64,000 nucleotides of DNA, taken from the NCBI RefSeq assembly GCF_902167145.1, contig NC_050098.1:113808207-113872206 (forward strand), read 5' to 3'. Numbering within the stretch: the stretch's first letter is position 1; each line of letters opens with the position of its first letter. This stretch comes from Zea mays (Eukaryota > Streptophyta > Magnoliopsida > Poales > Poaceae). This document shows positions 33,164 to 46,350 of this stretch, piece by piece. A program made the translations under genes and the position numbers. The notes under the pieces were generated by a model. The model did no database searches. It was not told the DNA's origin and worked only from the letters and a program-made list of their open reading frames with translations.

Positions 33164-33919
33164 GCCAAACTTCAGCTTATCACCAGCGGACTTGAATGAC
33201 ATTCCTGGCCTGGCCCGAAGCATTTGGAACAGATTTGTAACTCAAATTTGGGCGAAGGGTGGACGAAGCTTGGCTGGTGACGAAGCCCGAAGTCACCTCA
33301 AACCGGTAATAAACTCATACCTTGTGCTTACCTTTTCCTTGAAACTTGAATTTATCTTATAACGCTAAGTTATGTACAGGATGACGAAGCCGAAGAGCAA
33401 TGATCTGAAGCTTGGTGGATGATCCGAAGCTTAGCGGATGGTGATGAAGTCGAAGACATTGCTATGAAAAAACTTTAGAGAAACTTTTGAATTATCCTTG
33501 TAAAGAATATTGTAATTTAAGAATCAGATACTACTCTGTAAATTTGTCCATGCCTTGTAATATATTGTTACCTTTCCGTCCATGTATGAACTGCTTTGAT
33601 GTGAACGAAACTTGTATTTTTTGAGCCGAAGGCCAAAAACACCTCACCTTCTTTCGTACACAATGAAGCATAAATCTGCTTCTTTTCCTTTCGCCGAAGG
33701 GTTATCATTAGAGCCGAAGCAACTGTCTGTATTTGTATGATACGATGATGATGATCCTATGTATGTCTAAATGAATGTATATGAATGCGATGAATGATGT
33801 GATGCAATATGCAAATGAATGTCCAAACACACACGTACGAAGCCACATCCAAACTCTGCATTTCCTCAGAAATGACCAAAATCTCTTTGCCGTTTATTTT
33901 TCAGCTTCACCTCTTATTT

Positions 33920-34190
33920 TTCGGTGTAAGTTCTGCATTCCCTTAGGAACGTCTTTTGAACTTCTTCGCCTTCTATTTCGGCGGTATCACCGTTGACTTT
34001 TCGGTGTAAGTTCTGCATCCCCTTAGGAACGTTTTTTGAACTTCTTCGCCTTCTATTTCGGCGGTATTTGGCTCTGCATTCCCTTAGGAACGACTTTTGA
34101 GCAGAAAACTTACGTTGCGCCCCCTTGGGAACGACTTTTTGTAGCTTCGTCGTGCTCTGCATCCCCTTAGGGACGACTTTCGAGCTTCTC
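33920..34190 (+). repeat. Tandem repeats between the convergent genes
   Basis: TTCTGCATNCCCTTAGGAACG followed by TTTTGAACTTCTTCGCCTTC and TATTTCGGCGGTAT is repeated two to four times with shortening units (near 33931, 34010, 34073, 34115, 34158). It lies between the 3' end of the antisense gene and the end of integrase. The stretch 33164-33919 is a non-coding 3' region. Confidence 0.75.
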
Positions 34191-34384
34191 CCTGTTTTTT
34201 TCCTTTTTCTGCACTCGATGGTGCATGCTCAGATTTTACATTTTACATATTTTTGGGGGATTTTGCTCTCGTAGAGCTAGATAAGAAAAGAAAAAATTAC
34301 AAACTATGGCCCCATTAAAAACCTTTCTCCCCCTTTGGAAAGGAAAAGGGTGCCATAGGGAAAAATGAAAAAGATTACATCAAG

Positions 34385-35338
34385 TTACACATAATATCGT
34401 CGAAGCTCATCCGCATTCCAAGATCTAGGAATGTCGTTGCCGTCCATATCCTTCAATCTGTAAGAACCGGGTCTTGACGAAGATACCACCAAAAAGGGTC
34501 CTTCCCACTTCAGCTGTAGCTTGCCTACTATGTCTGGATTGGCCACTCTCCGAAGTACCAAATGCCCTAGCTTAATGTTTTTCAGTCGAACTTTTCTGTC
34601 ACGCCATTTTATTGTTTCGGCTTGATATTTATTGATATTCTCCACAGCCTGAAGTCTGGTCCCTTCTATGGCATCTTTTGCCACAGAATAATCAGCTTCG
34701 TCCTCTACCGAAGTTACTGTTCTAATTGACCCTGCCTTAGCTTCTTCTGGGGTTATAGCTTCGTCACCAAACAATAACTTGAACGGTGTAAAACCTGTTG
34801 ACCTTGATGTAGTTGTGTTGTGGCTCCACACCACTTTGATAAACTCATCTGGCCACTTTCCTCTAGGTTGATTGAAGATTAACTTTATTATTCCTGTCAT
34901 TATAATACCATTTGCTCTTTCGACCAGCCCGTTTGACTCCGGGTGCCTGACTGATGCAAAATGAATCTTCGTGCCAATCTGGTTGTAGAAATCTTTGAAA
35001 GTTTCAGCATCAAACTATGTTCCATTGTCCACAGTTATAGGCTTCGGCACGCCGAAGCGACAAACGATATTTTGCCAGAAGAATTTCTGGACTGTAACCG
35101 AAGTTATTGTAGCCAAAGGCTTTGCTTCAATCCACTTATAAAAACATTCTACAGCCACCACGACATATTTCAAATTACCTTGTGCTGGTGGAAGTGGGTC
35201 GAACAAGTCCAGGCCCCATCTTTGCAACGACCAGGTTGGTTGTATTAACTGAGTTAATGACGAAGGTTGTTTTTGATCTCTTGCACATTTTTGACAATTT
35301 TCGCACTTTTGGACCAGATCTGCTGCATCCGAAGCTGC
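34385..35338 (-). pseudogene. Integrase of the gag-less Tat element, broken
   Basis: On minus: a zinc-binding trace (CENCQKCARDQ), the core with RWGLDLFDPLPP (first Asp), FGVPKPITVDNGT (second Asp) and SNGLVERANG (Glu), then GHLVLRRVANPD and WEGPFLVVSSSRPGSYRL, ending with DELRRYYV and a stop at 34385. A TAG at 35015-35017 directly after DNGT splits the core at the same residue as in the other Tat element (12285). No chromodomain. Confidence 0.9.
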
Positions 35339-35577
35339 CTTCGGCTAGTAAAATCCTTGTCTAAAAACCTTTCCCAGCAAAGGCCTAGAACCAATATGAG
35401 ATCCACACAATCCTGCATGTATCTCTTCATTAGTTCTATACCTTCGGTTCTGGATAAACATTTGAGAAGGGAGGAGCAAACTCCATGTTTGTATAATTCC
35501 CCTTCTATTATGATTTATGGTCTTGTTCTTGCTTCCATTCTTTTATTATAAACTTCATCATCCAAGAGGCAGTTACC

Positions 35578-36507
35578 CTAGAGAAAAGATATGATTCCAG
35601 TCCTCCAATCTTCACTATGTACTGGAGAAATGGCGAGCACTGCTCTCTCCATGAGTTCAACCGAAGGTGCCTTTATTGTTTCAAAAAATACTTCAGAAGG
35701 TAAAGGGAGCCCCTGAGCCACTAATTTGGCTAACAGATCTGCATGCTCATTTTTGCCTCTTGGAATGTTCTTGACAGAGAAACCTTCGAAAGAAGCCTCC
35801 AACCTTCGAACTGTATCCAGATATTTTTCAAGCTTCTGGTCTCTTGCCTTGCTACATTTATCTACATGGCCAAAAATGACTTGAGAATCAGTTTTCAGAA
35901 TAGCCCTTCTTATTCCCATTGCCCTTAACTTCCAAAGCCCTAACAAGAGTGCTTCGTATTCGGCAATATTATTTGTACAACTAAAATCTAGCTTGGCTGC
36001 ATAACATGTTCTGACTTTCGAAGGTGCTACTGGAACAGCAGCTGCTCCTGCGCCGAAGGTTCCCCAAGAACCATCGCAGAACACTGTACAAGCTTTGGCA
36101 TCTTTATTTATCTCTTCTTCCTGAGCCCCTGGCGTCCAATCAGAGATGAAATCTGCTAATGCCTGGGACTGAATTGAAGATCTATGCACATAATCAATGG
36201 TGAATTCATTAAGCTCTGTAGCCCATTTTCCAATTCTTCCAGTAGCCTCTCTATTCCTCATGATGTCCTTTAGAGGTTGTGACGAAGGAACAATTATGTC
36301 GTATGCTTGGAAATAATGTTGAAGCTTTCTGGAAGCAATTAACATAGCATATAATACCTTCTCCAGTTCTGTGTAATTTTTCTTTGATGGACTTAAAACT
36401 TCAGAGACGAAGTATACTGGTGCTTGCTTTTTAGCCTGACCATCTAGCTTCTCCTGTACCAGTGCCGCACTCACTACAGAATGCGAAGCTTCCACATATA
36501 AGAGCAA
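35578..36507 (-). pseudogene. RNase H domains of the gag-less Tat element
   Basis: A 310-codon open frame on minus: LLYVEASHSVVSAALVQEK and YTELEKVLYAMLIASRKL belong to the first RNase H. The second, archaeal-type domain has CTVFCDGSWGTFGAGAAAVP, CTNNIAEYEALLLGLWK, LKTDSQVIFGHV and RGKNEHADLLAKLV. It follows RT after a one-base shift near 36510. Several stops lie between its end and the integrase (35340-35577). Confidence 0.88.
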
Positions 36508-36917
36508 TGGAGCCCCTGGCGGGTAGAGTTAATGTTGTTAAATCAATCAAATATTGTTTCAACTCTTCAAAAGCTTTTTGTTGTGTCGGGCCCCATTGAA
36601 AGACTTCGACTGACTTCAATATTTCAAAAAATGGCAGATTTCTTTTCGCTGATCTGGATATGAATCTGTTTAATGATGCTAATCTTCCTGCCAGCCGTTG
36701 AGCCCCTTTCTTCGTGCTTGGTGGCTCCATCCGAAGGATAGCTTCGATCTTGCTTGGGTTAGCTTCAATTCCTTTCGTTGATAACAGACAGCCAAGGAAC
36801 TTGGCTTTCTTCACTCCAAAGACACATTTTTCTAGATTTAATTTCAGGCCAGCTTGCCTGAAATTGGCAAATGTTTCTTGCAAATCAGCAATGTGATTTT
36901 CTTGCTTCGTGCTTTTC
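36431..36917 (-). pseudogene. RT thumb/connection of the gag-less Tat element (left of the Tekay insertion)
   Basis: On minus: FRQAGLKLNLEKCVFGVKKA, FLGCLLSTKGIEANPSKIEA, AQRLAGRLASLNRFISRSAK. The frame continues from 49812 across the inserted Tekay-type element. It is joined to RNase H only after a one-base shift near 36510. Confidence 0.88.
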
Positions 36918-39900
36918 TGTCACACCCGGTTCCAGGGGGTAGAACCGAGCGCATACCATATGTGTGCCAGGATCCATTTCCACACATATGTTGTCGTCAC
37001 AAGTGTAATATATCAAAAGACAATGCAATAAAGGCGTAAAGAGAGTATAATACTTTATTACATCATCTGAAACATTGTATCTTTAACAAGTATCACATCA
37101 AAGTAAAGAAGAAATAAACAACTGGGCAATCTCCCACTGGAAGATGACCGGCGCATCGTTAGACTTAGAATTCATCGTCGTCGATAAAATCTCCATCAAA
37201 GTCTCCAGCATCACCCTCTGATCAAAATATTAGCAAGGGTGAGCTCACTTATGGTCGGGGCTCAGCAAGTGGGGGAAAAACTAATGCAGGTATAACAAGG
37301 TGAGGCTAAGGTTGAGCAGTAAGCATTTTAGTTGGTCAACATTTTATTAACAACACTTGTCTTACTAATAAGTGTGAATCCCAAATGTCCCATTTAAACA
37401 AAGGAATATGAATATAGCAAAAACACTTAAGTGAAACCACTTAAGCAAATTATTGGCAGATCATCGGATCTCAATCTAATTCCATCTTCAAGTTCAATTA
37501 TCATGTGAGGAGTCCAGGTCGCTCATAACCGGGAGCACGACTGATATATCAGTTTTACACTCTGCAGAGGTGGTACAACTTTACCCACAAGCCATGTATC
37601 CCATCTAGCCAGGGTTGATCGGACCCTTAAACACTGCCGAGGTGAATGGCTAGGGATCCATTATGAGGCTTTCACAAAATACACTTAATACGAAGCAACC
37701 CGCTAAGGTTTCTAAGACGATGGTGGTGGCCCCTAGGTGAGGTACCTTAGCCAAGAATACGTCCCCATGTTAACGTGGGCTGCCAGCACCTACCGCTCCC
37801 CCTCTTGCCCATCTTTTAGGTAAGGTTGCTAGGCACTAAGCATATAAAGCTAATTACCAAAACCAGAGCCATGATAGCACTCGTGGTTGCACTGTTATTC
37901 TGGATGGTCACTCCATATTCCAATTAATTCGAAATAATGTCATTTTAACCATCGGGTTAATGTCATAATTGCCAATTTCAATTTTGGAACATTAATACCA
38001 ATTAATGAGTGACATTAAAATCATTACGTTGAGTGGTAGCACAAATTTTGCACAGCTCAATAATTTTCCTAGGTTAAACAAGGAATACAGGTAGTAAATC
38101 TAGAAAATCCTTAATTAGGTAAACCCATCAAATTATGCAATATATCAAAAAGCAAACATTATTATATGCAATGAGTGGGTACAAACAGAATATGCAGAGG
38201 GAGAATCCACTTGCCTTGCTCAAGCGAGTCCTGCGAATTGTCTTCGAACGAGTTCGGTTCGTCTACCGCACAGTCGGCTTCTAATAGAGTCGCATAGCGC
38301 ACATACAAAAATAAAACATACACAAATAAATAAACATGCACCATTACATAAACATACACCAATACACAAATAAACACACATCGCACTTATCACGCCTTAA
38401 ATACGTACTAATCGCGTAAATACTTATTAATTCAATTATAGCTATTATTGTGAATCCTAATGATGAATTTATGAGTGGGTGCAATAAATACAGTTTTAAC
38501 TAGTATTAATTTATTTTTAACATCACCAATGAAAATAATTATCGTCTTTAATACTAATAAATAAATTAATAGCTTTTATCCTTTTTATTTCTAACTCAAA
38601 TTGAGTATGGCTAAAAATGAATCTATTAATATTAATATTCTAAAAATCTACATAAATTGCTAATTGGACTTTTTATAACACAAGTGAGGATATTTTGACA
38701 TAAACTAGTATTTTGCTTAATCTAAAAATCTAAGTGCTCAATTTGCGAACATGTTTATTTGACTAGCAAAATTCTATTTTCCATCCTACTAATGATATTT
38801 TCTCCTTTCTTTATAAAAGAAAATGTTAATAAAATAATTAGCTAAATCATCAAAAAATCCTATATTATTCATATGACATGAGTTCTATACCATTTTCTAA
38901 TCCATTAAAATGCACCTATGACTATAATTCTCCAAATAGTTTCTAAAATTTATTGTGACCAAATTTGACTACAAATTCTTATCTAGTATTTTTATTACCA
39001 ACGGGTGACTACTAAATCTAAGTCATATGTCTCTAAATCAAAAATCAACGCATCGATTAACATGAATTATCACGGTACTAATAATCGCATGAATCTACCA
39101 AATAATTCCATAACGCACATACACATAAATTGCGAATCACACGTGTTCATATTACAACAAACCAAAATATACAACTCATGAATCGAATCAAAAAGTACTT
39201 TTATAAAATACAAAATAATTTGGATCGTCATCAACCTTGGGTTCGCGCGTGCAACGGGAAGAGTTCGACGGGGTTCGGCCAGGTGAAGAGAAGGGCTCGA
39301 CTACGGACGACGGATGACGAGTGCGTGGTCCGACGACGAAGTGCGGGCTCCGTGAACTCCGGCGACGAACGGCAACGAACGGCAATGTCGAGTAGTGTAC
39401 TGGCGAGCTAGAGAGATGGGGTGAGCTTGGGTAGGCAGGAGAGGGAGAGGGGCTCTGCTGCCTTTTATAGAGAGCAGGAGGGAGAGGAAAAGTCTGCCAG
39501 GGAGACGTCAATGGACGGCAGGGCTTCAAGTGTCATCAATGGCTCGGTTACTTCCCAAGGCATCAATGGGGAGAGCAATGGGGAGGAAGAAACTGCGCTA
39601 ATAACTCGGATAAACGGTCGATTGATGCTCCATTAAACTCCATTACACGCGGCTTCGGATTCCTGGGCGCGGACGTCGGCCTGGGGCTGTTCAGCTTGGT
39701 GCAGGGACGCGCGCAGGGGCTGGCTCGGCCGCTGCGGCGCGGACGTCGGCTCGGCTGGTTGGCGCGCGGGCGTCGCGCAAGGCGCGGCTGCGTGCAGGGA
39801 CTTCGGGCGCTCGGCGCGGCTGGGGTCGCTCGCGCGCTGGCGTCGAGCTTGCGGCGCGGTGCTCGCGCGCGGCGAGGCTCGGTCAGTCGGCCGGGGTCGC

Positions 39901-40372
39901 GGCAGCGGCCGCTGCGTGCGGTAGAGAGCGAAGGAGAGAAGAGAGAGAGTGGGGAGGGAGAGAGAGCACAGGCGGCGGCGGCTTGCTGCCAGGGAAAAAT
40001 CAGCAGGCGCGCGTAGGGTTTGGGGGACATGGGCCCTGGTGGGCCGATTTAGATTAGGAGTTTTTGTTTTTTTTTCTTTTTTTTAATTCCGAAAGGCATT
40101 TTTAAATAGCTCGAAAATTCATAAAAAATACACCAAAACTATTTATAAATAAAATACTTATTTTTAGACTAATAATTATTATATTATTTAATTATTATAT
40201 TATTTACTAGGTTTTTCTTTAAAAAGGAATTGATAATAATAAACATCCGATAATCAATCAAGCGCATGCAAAGAAAACGATCAAAATGCAAATAAATAAT
40301 TAAACACTAAAAAAATTATTATCGTATTTACTAAATTTATTATTTTTAGTTGATGGCTTTTGTGGTGTTACA
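36918..40372 (-). repeat. 3' LTR (left) of the Tekay-type element
   Basis: 3455 bp, on plus TGTCACACCCGG...GGTGGTGTTACA. A minus-strand TATA box (CTCTATAAAAGGC) is at 39460-39471 beside a GC-rich part (39230-40020); the remainder is AT-rich and non-coding. Short reading frames in the GC-rich part are not supported as genes. Confidence 0.95.
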
Positions 40373-40396
40373 AACCTACCCCTCTTAAAAAGAATC
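40373..40396 (-). other. Polypurine tract of the Tekay-type element
   Basis: On minus, TTTTTAAGAGGGGTAGGTT directly precedes the 3' LTR start TGTAACACC. It follows the pol stop codon (40409) by a few bases. Confidence 0.75.
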
Positions 40397-40408
40397 TCGT
40401 CCTCGAGA

Positions 40409-43297
40409 TTAAGAAACTTCCGAGAATAACTGGGGGAATTCTGCTCTGAGCTCATCTTCTCTTTCCCAAGTGGCCTCATCATCCGAATGATGACTCCACT
40501 GAACTTTGCACATGTTAATGACTTTACTCCGTGTAATTCTGCAAGATGTTTCTAGAATTCTGACCGGGTACTCCGAATAAGTCAAATCTTCATTGACATT
40601 CAGTTCTTCCATGGGTAACTGTTCTTCTGGTACTCTTAAGCACTTCTTGAGTTGTGATACGTGAAATACGTCATGCACATCCAATAATCTATCGGGTAGC
40701 TCTAACTGGTAGGCTACTTCACCTTTCCTTTCCAAAATCTTGAATGGGCCGATATAACGAGGTGATAATTTTCCCTTGACCTTAAACCTTTTCATTCCTC
40801 TCATCGGTGAAAATTTAAGGTATACGAAGTCTCCTACTTCAAACATCAACTCTCTTCTTCTAATATCAGCATAGCTTTTCTGTCTTGACTGTGCTGACTT
40901 CAAATTTTCTCTGATAATCTGCACTTGCTTTTCCGCCTCTTGGAGAATTTCTGGGCCAAATACTTGACTTTCTCCGGTCTGATTCCAATAAAGTGGCGTT
41001 CTACACTTTCGTCCATAAAGTGCCTCAAATGGTGCCATTTTTAGACTTGCCTGTTAACTGTTGTTATACGAAAATTCTGCATAAGGCAAACTTTTATCCC
41101 AGCTTCTACCATGCTTTAGAGCGCAAGCTCTTAGCATATCCTCCAACACTTGGTTTGTTCTTTCTGTTTGCCCATCCGTTTGCGGATGATAAGCTGAACT
41201 AAAGTTTAGCTTGGTATCCATGGACTCATGTAGTCTTTTCCAAAAGCGCGAGGTAAACTGGGTTCCTCAATCTTATACGATCTTCTTTGGTACTCCATGC
41301 AGACAAACAATCCTCGACATATATAACTCTGCTAATTGGGCTCCTGAGTAAGTTGTCTTCACAGGTATAAAGTGTGCCACTTTGGTCAACCTGTCTACTA
41401 TGACCCATATTGAATCATAGCCATCTCGAGTACGGGGTAGTCCAACTATGAAATCCATACTGATTTCTTCCCATTTCCATTCCGATACCTTGAGAGGTTG
41501 TAACAATCCCGCTGGTCTTTGGTGTTCGGCTTTAACTCGCTGACACACGTCACATAATGCAACATGAGTTGCAACGTCTCTTTTCAATTCGTACCACCAA
41601 TACTTTTCCTTAAGATCCTGGTACATCTTTGTACTACCAGGGTGAATAGAGTAAGCTGAATCATGGGCTTCTCTCAAAATAAGTTGGCGCAGGTGTTCGA
41701 TTTCGGGTACACAGATTCTCTTCTTAAACCATAATGTGCCTTGATCATCTTTTGTGAAATCTGGGGCTTTACCCAAACTAATTTGCGTCTTAATTTCTTT
41801 GATTTTCTCGTGAGACTCTTGTCCTTTACGAATCTCTTCTTCCAAAGTAGATTCAACTTCCATAACTGTTGCTTCTACATTGTAAAGCAATCCAAGGTTG
41901 AGTTGTTCCATTTCCCAGCACAATTCCTGTGACATCAAATGTGTAGTGATGTTGTTCACTTGACCCTTACGGCTCAAAGCATCAGCTACTACATTTGCCT
42001 TTCCGGGGTGATATTGTATCTCCAAATCATAGTCCTTAATCAACTCAAGCCATCTTCTCTGTCTGAGGTTGAGTTCTTTCTGAGTGAATATATATTTCAA
42101 GCTTTTGTGATCCGTGAAGATTTTGCACTTATTTCCAATCATATAGTGTCTCCAAATCTTCAAAGCATGCACTACGGCAGCTAGTTCCAAATTGTGCGTA
42201 GGATAATTCTTCTCATGTTTCCTCAACTGTCTTGAGGCATAAGCTATCACTTTTCCTTCTTGCATTAGCACACATCCAAGTCCAAGGTGTGATGCATCGC
42301 AATACACATCAAATCCCTCGTGGATGTCTAGCATTACCAATATTGGTGCAGTGGTTAACCTCTTCTTGAGTTCTTCAAAACAATTCTGGCAAGCTTCATC
42401 CCACTTGAACTCTTTACCTTTCTCCAGTAGAGAGGTAAGAGGTTTCACTAACTTGGAAAAACCTTCAATAAATCTTCTATAGTATCCTGCCAATCCAAGA
42501 AAACTTCTGATCTTGGACGCATCCTTTGGTTGTTTCCAATCTAGTATCTCACTTATCTTTCCTGGGTCCACTTTAATTCCACCATCGGTAACGATATGCC
42601 CTAAGAAAGCAACTTCTTTCAACCAAAAATCACACTTTGAGAATTTTGCGTACAGTTGGTTGTCACGAAGCTTTTGTAGGACTAGCCTTAGATGATCTTC
42701 ATGTGTTTCTTCATTCAGAGAGTATATCAGTATGTCGTTAATGAATACGACCACAAACTGATCCAGATATTCCATGAATACTTTATTCATCAAGTTCATA
42801 AAGTATGCTGGTGCATTAGTCAGTCCAAACGACATGACCAAAAACTCATATAATCCATATCTCGTCGTGAAGGCTGTCTTCGGTACATCTTCTGATCGAA
42901 TCTTTAACTGATGATATCCCGATCTCAGATCTATCTTCGAGAATATCTTAGCTCCCTTCATTTGATCAAATAAATCTTCAATCCAAGGTAATGGGTATTT
43001 ATTCTTGATGGTTACTTCGTTCAAACTTCTATAATCAACGCACATTCTCCTCGAACCATCCTTCTTGTTCACAAATAGAACTGGTGCTCCCCAAGGGGAT
43101 GAACTTGGGCAAATGAAACCTTTTTCTATTAATTCTTCTATTTGTTTCTTCAGTTCTACTAAATCTTTGACATCCATTCTATATGGTCTTTTCGAGATAG
43201 GTGCGGTTCCGGGTAATAATTCAATAGAAAACTCTATATCACGGTCAGGTGGCATACCTGGTAATTCCTCCGGAAATACGTCTGGGTACTCACACAC
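40409..43297 (-). pseudogene. Pol (RT, RNase H, integrase, chromodomain) of the Tekay-type element, broken
   Basis: On minus from 43297: [20 protein letters not shown], the RT with [20 protein letters not shown] and [13 protein letters not shown], then RNase H ([42 protein letters not shown]). The integrase follows ([36 protein letters not shown]), then a C-terminal chromodomain (CKVQWSHHSDDEATWERED). The RT active site reads [11 protein letters not shown]: the first catalytic Asp is replaced by Asn. Stops near 41265-41272 and 41052 break the integrase core. Gag-PR is joined to it across a one-base shift at an A-run near 43295. Confidence 0.92.
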
Positions 43298-44933
43298 TAT
43301 CTTGATATTTTTCCAAGGGCTTTTCTTCCAAGTGATTGATCACTGTCTTCCCTTTTGCATCTGTTGACTTGTCTATGTTGACTTGGATTCTTTCACCTTG
43401 AGGACTTGTCAACATAATTGTTCCATTGGCACACTGTATCACTCCATCACAACTTTTCAACCAATTGCATCCAAGAATCACATCAATACCGTTGGATCCT
43501 AGGACCACTGGGTTGACTGAAAAATCTATTTCTTGAATCTTGATATTAACATGGGGGCATGAGTGTGTGGCCTTCATGTCACCTCCCTGTGAACTAATGT
43601 GTAATATCTTCTTAAGAGGATACTTAGGTATATTGTGTTTTTCCACAAATGACTCAGTTATAAAGGAATGCGATGCTCCAGAGTCAAATAAAACTGATGC
43701 AGGTATGGAGTTAACAAGAAACATACCATACACTATGTCGGCATCCTCAGGCACTGACTCTGCGGTGACGTGATTGACCCTTCCTCTGCTCTGGTTCTGC
43801 GGAGTCTTGTTCTGAGCAGATCCACGAGCAGGGGTGTTCTGGTCATTCCTCTAAGTATTGCTTTTCTGGGGTGTCTGCTAGTTGCGCCTTGGGCAGTTGT
43901 TGGCATAGTGGCCTAGCTCACCGCACTTGAAACATCCATTGGGTTGGACAGGTGCGTTGTTTCTGGCCTACGTGTTACTGGCGCCACCATGACGGTTTTG
44001 TGAACTCCCACTAGACCTTTGGTTGGTCTGGGAGTTGCTCCTTTGCTGGTTCTGACTCTGATTATTTCTCTGGCCTTGCTGTCTAGAGCGTTGCACTTGA
44101 TAATTGCTTCCGCCTTGATTTCTAGAGCGGAACTGCGAACCTTGAGCGTTATTAGGGCGGGTGTTCCTGCTTGACTGACCTTGAAATTTCCTTTTGTGGT
44201 CAGATAGCTCCTTTCTTTTACTCTCAAGGCCAATTGCCTTGTTCAACAGTGTCTGGAAGTTGGGAAATGTATGACTCTGAAGTTGGTAATTCAGAGGTCC
44301 AATTAGTCCTTCCAGGAAACGCTCTTGGCGCTTCTCATCTGTATCCACTTCTTAAGGGGCATAGCGTGAAAGCTGAGTGAAGCGATCACGATACTCGCTG
44401 ACAGACATATTCCCTTGAGTAAGGGAAAGGAATTCCTTCTTCTTCAGCTTCATAATTCCTGAGGGAATGTGATGAGCGCGGAAGTTCTCTTGAAACTCTT
44501 GCCAAGTTATAGTATCCGTGTTGGGGTGTGCCGCTGTGAAGGCATCCCACCAATCGGACGCGGAACCCTCAAGTCTTCCCGAGGCGTACAAGACCTTCTC
44601 CCGGTCGTTGCACTGAGTGATGTCCAGCTTCTTTCCAATGACCTTGAGCCAGTCATCGGCATCCAGAGGATCAACCGCATGAGAAAATGTCGGCGGGTGA
44701 TGACTCATGAAGTCCCGGTGCTTATCTCTGGCTGGGGGTGCATACTGCTGCTGTTGTTGATGTTGTTGATTCTGCTGGTTCTGCTGAATTTGTTGAACAG
44801 CCGCAGTGATTCCTTGCAGAATCTGCATCTGGGCGGCGATGAACTGCTCCATATTGGGATTCGGTGGTGGTGGTGGTACTTGTTGTCCACAGTGATTCCG
44901 GTTGTTGTTGGGTCCTTGACGGGCGTTCACCAT
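43290..44933 (-). pseudogene. Gag and protease of the Tekay-type element, broken
   Basis: ATG at 44933 (MVNARQGPNNN). A Gln-rich N-terminal part is followed by the capsid (DPLDADDWLKVIGKKLDITQ, EGSASDWWDAFTAAHPNTDT, MSVSEYRDRFTQLSRYAP), an Asn/Gln/Ser-rich tail, a zinc knuckle (CFKCGELGHYANNC) and the protease (VLFDSGASHSFITESF, intact DSG). In-frame stops: TAA 44352, TAG 43968, TAG 43878 and TAG 43851; three of the four are TAG in Gln-rich or Arg/Gln context. The frame is otherwise continuous to 43290. Confidence 0.9.
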
Positions 44934-45191
44934 CTGATTGGTTAGAGAGTGAACATCTTAGAGGAGTGAAGAGTAGAAAAGATTCTAGAGGGGAATATCC
45001 TAAGTTTATTATTATTTTTTTATATGATCTTATGGCCATCATTCCATAAGACCATGGCACTCAAACAAAGATCCAAATCAAACATTTCAACCAATCACCA
45101 TCACATGGTTGTTATTTATTAATATGAAAACTTAAAAAGAGTATCATCGTCTAGCGCGAAGTATAACTTATTACATCATGACTCAAAACTC

Positions 45192-46199
45192 CTAAAGCAG
45201 CCTAGTGACGGATCCGGGCTCTCCATAGCGCAGCCTCTTGCGGGGAGGAGACAACGCCATGGCAGGGACCTGAGCTTCGGGTGGATCCAGTCCTTGCAGT
45301 TGGGCTTCCAGGGCGGCAATCCTGGCGTGGGCATTCTCTAGCTCCAAGTGCACCCTGTAGAGATCCAGGGTGGCACTGTCCAGGTCGGTGTTGAGACCGG
45401 CCACTACACCAGCTAGGGTGTTGAGGCAATCCTCACCAGCCTCTCCTAGGACGATGTTGGTCTGGCTTCCTCCACGCAGACGCTGAGGAAGATGCCTGAA
45501 CCTCGTGTTCTGCAGCTACTGCCGGTAGGTGTGGCTGAGCGACCACAGGGTCCGATGGGCAGCATCGCTGACCGAGGCAGCGTAGGTGGACAGTGGTGTC
45601 ATGGACTCATGAGCAGACAGAGTCCTGAATCCCCTGTCACCTGCATCCATCACCCTGACGTGGATGCGAGTGATGTAATAGCAAGCCCGGGGAGGCTCGC
45701 TCACTCGCCTTGTCTCGTACAGGGGGCGGACGTAGGTGCCTAGCGCGTGCAGCACTTCTTGTAGCAGGTTAGGGAAGTGCCCCGTCTCGAACATTTATGT
45801 GTAATGTTCGACAACAGGACCGAACCCCATGAAGTTGTCCTGCTGGGTGTAGTCAGCTTCCTCGTGGACATGTTCGTCTCCACCTTCTTCATCGTCGTTA
45901 TCCTCGTCATCGTCGTCTCCGGAGTCGTCAGGGTCGTCGCCTCTGGGTGGAGGTGCTTGGAAGGCTGGTGCAGACGGTGCTGACGTCAATGACCCAGCTG
46001 CGAAGGCCAGGGACTCTGCCAACAAGGTGGGGGTCGGCAGCTGCTCCTCCGAGCTATCCTCTAGGATGACTACATTCTCCACTCGGATGGGAGGGAGATC
46101 CGTCGGAACTTCCTCGACTACCACTGGGTAGACCGGGATCTGCCGGGGCTGAGGGGCGTAGCTGGTGTTGATGCGGGTAGTTTGGAGAGTGCGAACCAT
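45192..46199 (-). pseudogene. Pre-gag ORF of the Tekay-type element, two internal stops
   Basis: One frame runs from ATG 46199 (MVRTLQTTRIN) to 45192, 336 codons, broken by TAA 45795 and TAG 45516. It has an acidic middle (DDSGDDDDEDNDDEEGGDE), a folded-looking part (YETRRVSEPPRACYYITRIH, VSDAAHRTLWSLS) and a C-terminal coiled coil (ARIAALEAQLQGL). It is unlike Gag or Pol. The right-hand Tekay/Del element has a related frame in the same place (58637-59668), with matching DAA-R-L and LNT-LD-L-V-EL-A-I-L motifs. The ATG is directly preceded by CTTCTCTTGTAG, a splice-acceptor-like sequence. I do not know its function; an RNA-binding, targeting or silencing-related accessory role is possible but unproven. 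Confidence 0.7.
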
Positions 46200-46332
46200 C
46201 TACAAGAGAAGTGTCAACTCAGTTGAATTTCAAAGAGGTAAGACTGATAAAGAAATTTATAGGAATGAAATTAGCAAGTTTTGAACAACTAGGCTTTCCA
46301 TTTCTAACTAATCTAACGACCTAGGGTCAGCA

Positions 46333-46346
46333 TAGCTTTGATACCA
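46333..46346 (-). other. tRNA-iMet-type primer site of the Tekay-type element
   Basis: On minus, four bases after the 5' LTR end comes TGGTATCAAAGCTATGC, which fits the initiator methionine tRNA end except at one position in the first twelve. Confidence 0.8.
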
Positions 46347-46350
46347 CTTC

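Noticed and set aside
39664..40016. GC-rich frame in the Tekay-type LTR (also 48996-49460)
   Set aside because: Present in both LTRs but with indels that shift the frame, no domain, and high Arg/Gly/Ala from GC-rich DNA.
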